Below, in pieces: positions 14,352 through 14,361 of a DNA stretch of 14,361 nucleotides; the first letter of the stretch is position 1, and each line of letters begins with the position of its first letter. The translations under genes were made by a program, and so were the position numbers. The notes below the pieces were generated by a model, which was not told the origin of the DNA, did not search any database, and saw only the letters and a program-made list of their open reading frames with translations. The DNA comes from Thermoplasmata archaeon. Lineage in GTDB: Archaea > Thermoplasmatota > Thermoplasmata > Thermoplasmatales > Thermoplasmataceae. The DNA lies in assembly GCA_021806345.1 (NCBI GenBank), contig JAJZXP010000344.1, forward strand, positions 1-14,361, given 5' to 3'.

Positions 14352-14361
14352 CTATACATTT

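Noticed and set aside
14352..14354. TAG as a pyrrolysine codon in the ArdC-like gene
   Set aside because: Nothing in the window indicates pyrrolysine use. Mutation or frameshift is a simpler explanation.
1..14361. CRISPR arrays, tRNA or rRNA genes
   Set aside because: No regularly spaced repeats and no cloverleaf or rRNA-like stretches were seen on reading the intergenic regions.

Overview
The window looks archaeal, most likely from a Thermoplasmata-type (Thermoplasmatales-like) genome. Base composition is AT-rich. Ribosome sites read GGTGAT or GAGGTG directly before overlapping genes. Promoters look like archaeal TATA boxes with leaderless or near-leaderless starts, and a T-run rather than a hairpin ends the main operon. 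The exact taxon is inferred, not shown.

Layout. (1) 1-1130: a degraded mobile-DNA zone with an internally deleted IS5-type transposase, a minus-strand tail of a probable tyrosine recombinase and several palindromes. (2) 1156-9032: one tightly packed plus-strand operon of ten genes. In order these are a GntR/FCD regulator, an amidohydrolase-fold protein (DUF6282-like), a GalB-type 4-oxalomesaconate hydratase, a LigK/GalC-type aldolase, an MFS transporter, a Rieske oxygenase, an unknown 83-residue protein, a LigA-like subunit, a LigB extradiol dioxygenase and an NAD-binding extended SDR. (3) 9255-10221: a complete IS5-family element with 13-bp terminal inverted repeats. (4) 10371-14361: a minus-strand accessory zone with a NYN-domain protein, a small Asn/Ser-rich basic protein, an unknown 391-residue protein, a 190-residue winged-helix-like protein, and the C-terminal part of an ArdC/IrrE-like zinc peptidase. 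A 31-bp direct repeat of the 3' end of that peptidase gene flanks the small, 391-aa and 190-aa genes like a cassette.

How the genes fit together. The operon reads as a self-contained pathway for an aromatic acid by 4,5-(meta) ring cleavage. The MFS protein would import the acid and the Rieske oxygenase would hydroxylate or O-demethylate it to a protocatechuate- or gallate-like catechol. LigAB would open the ring. The SDR could oxidise the ring-opened hemialdehyde (as its cyclic hemiacetal) to a pyrone lactone, and the amidohydrolase could open that lactone. GalB would hydrate 4-oxalomesaconate, and the aldolase would release pyruvate and oxaloacetate. GalB, the aldolase and LigB are firm family calls. 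Use of the SDR and the DUF6282-like protein in place of the classical LigC and LigI is a hypothesis from context and chemistry. The regulator probably controls the operon through a perfect 20-bp palindrome just downstream of the TATA box. No reductase/ferredoxin for the oxygenase and no recognisable oxalomesaconate isomerase (GalD/LigU) are present.
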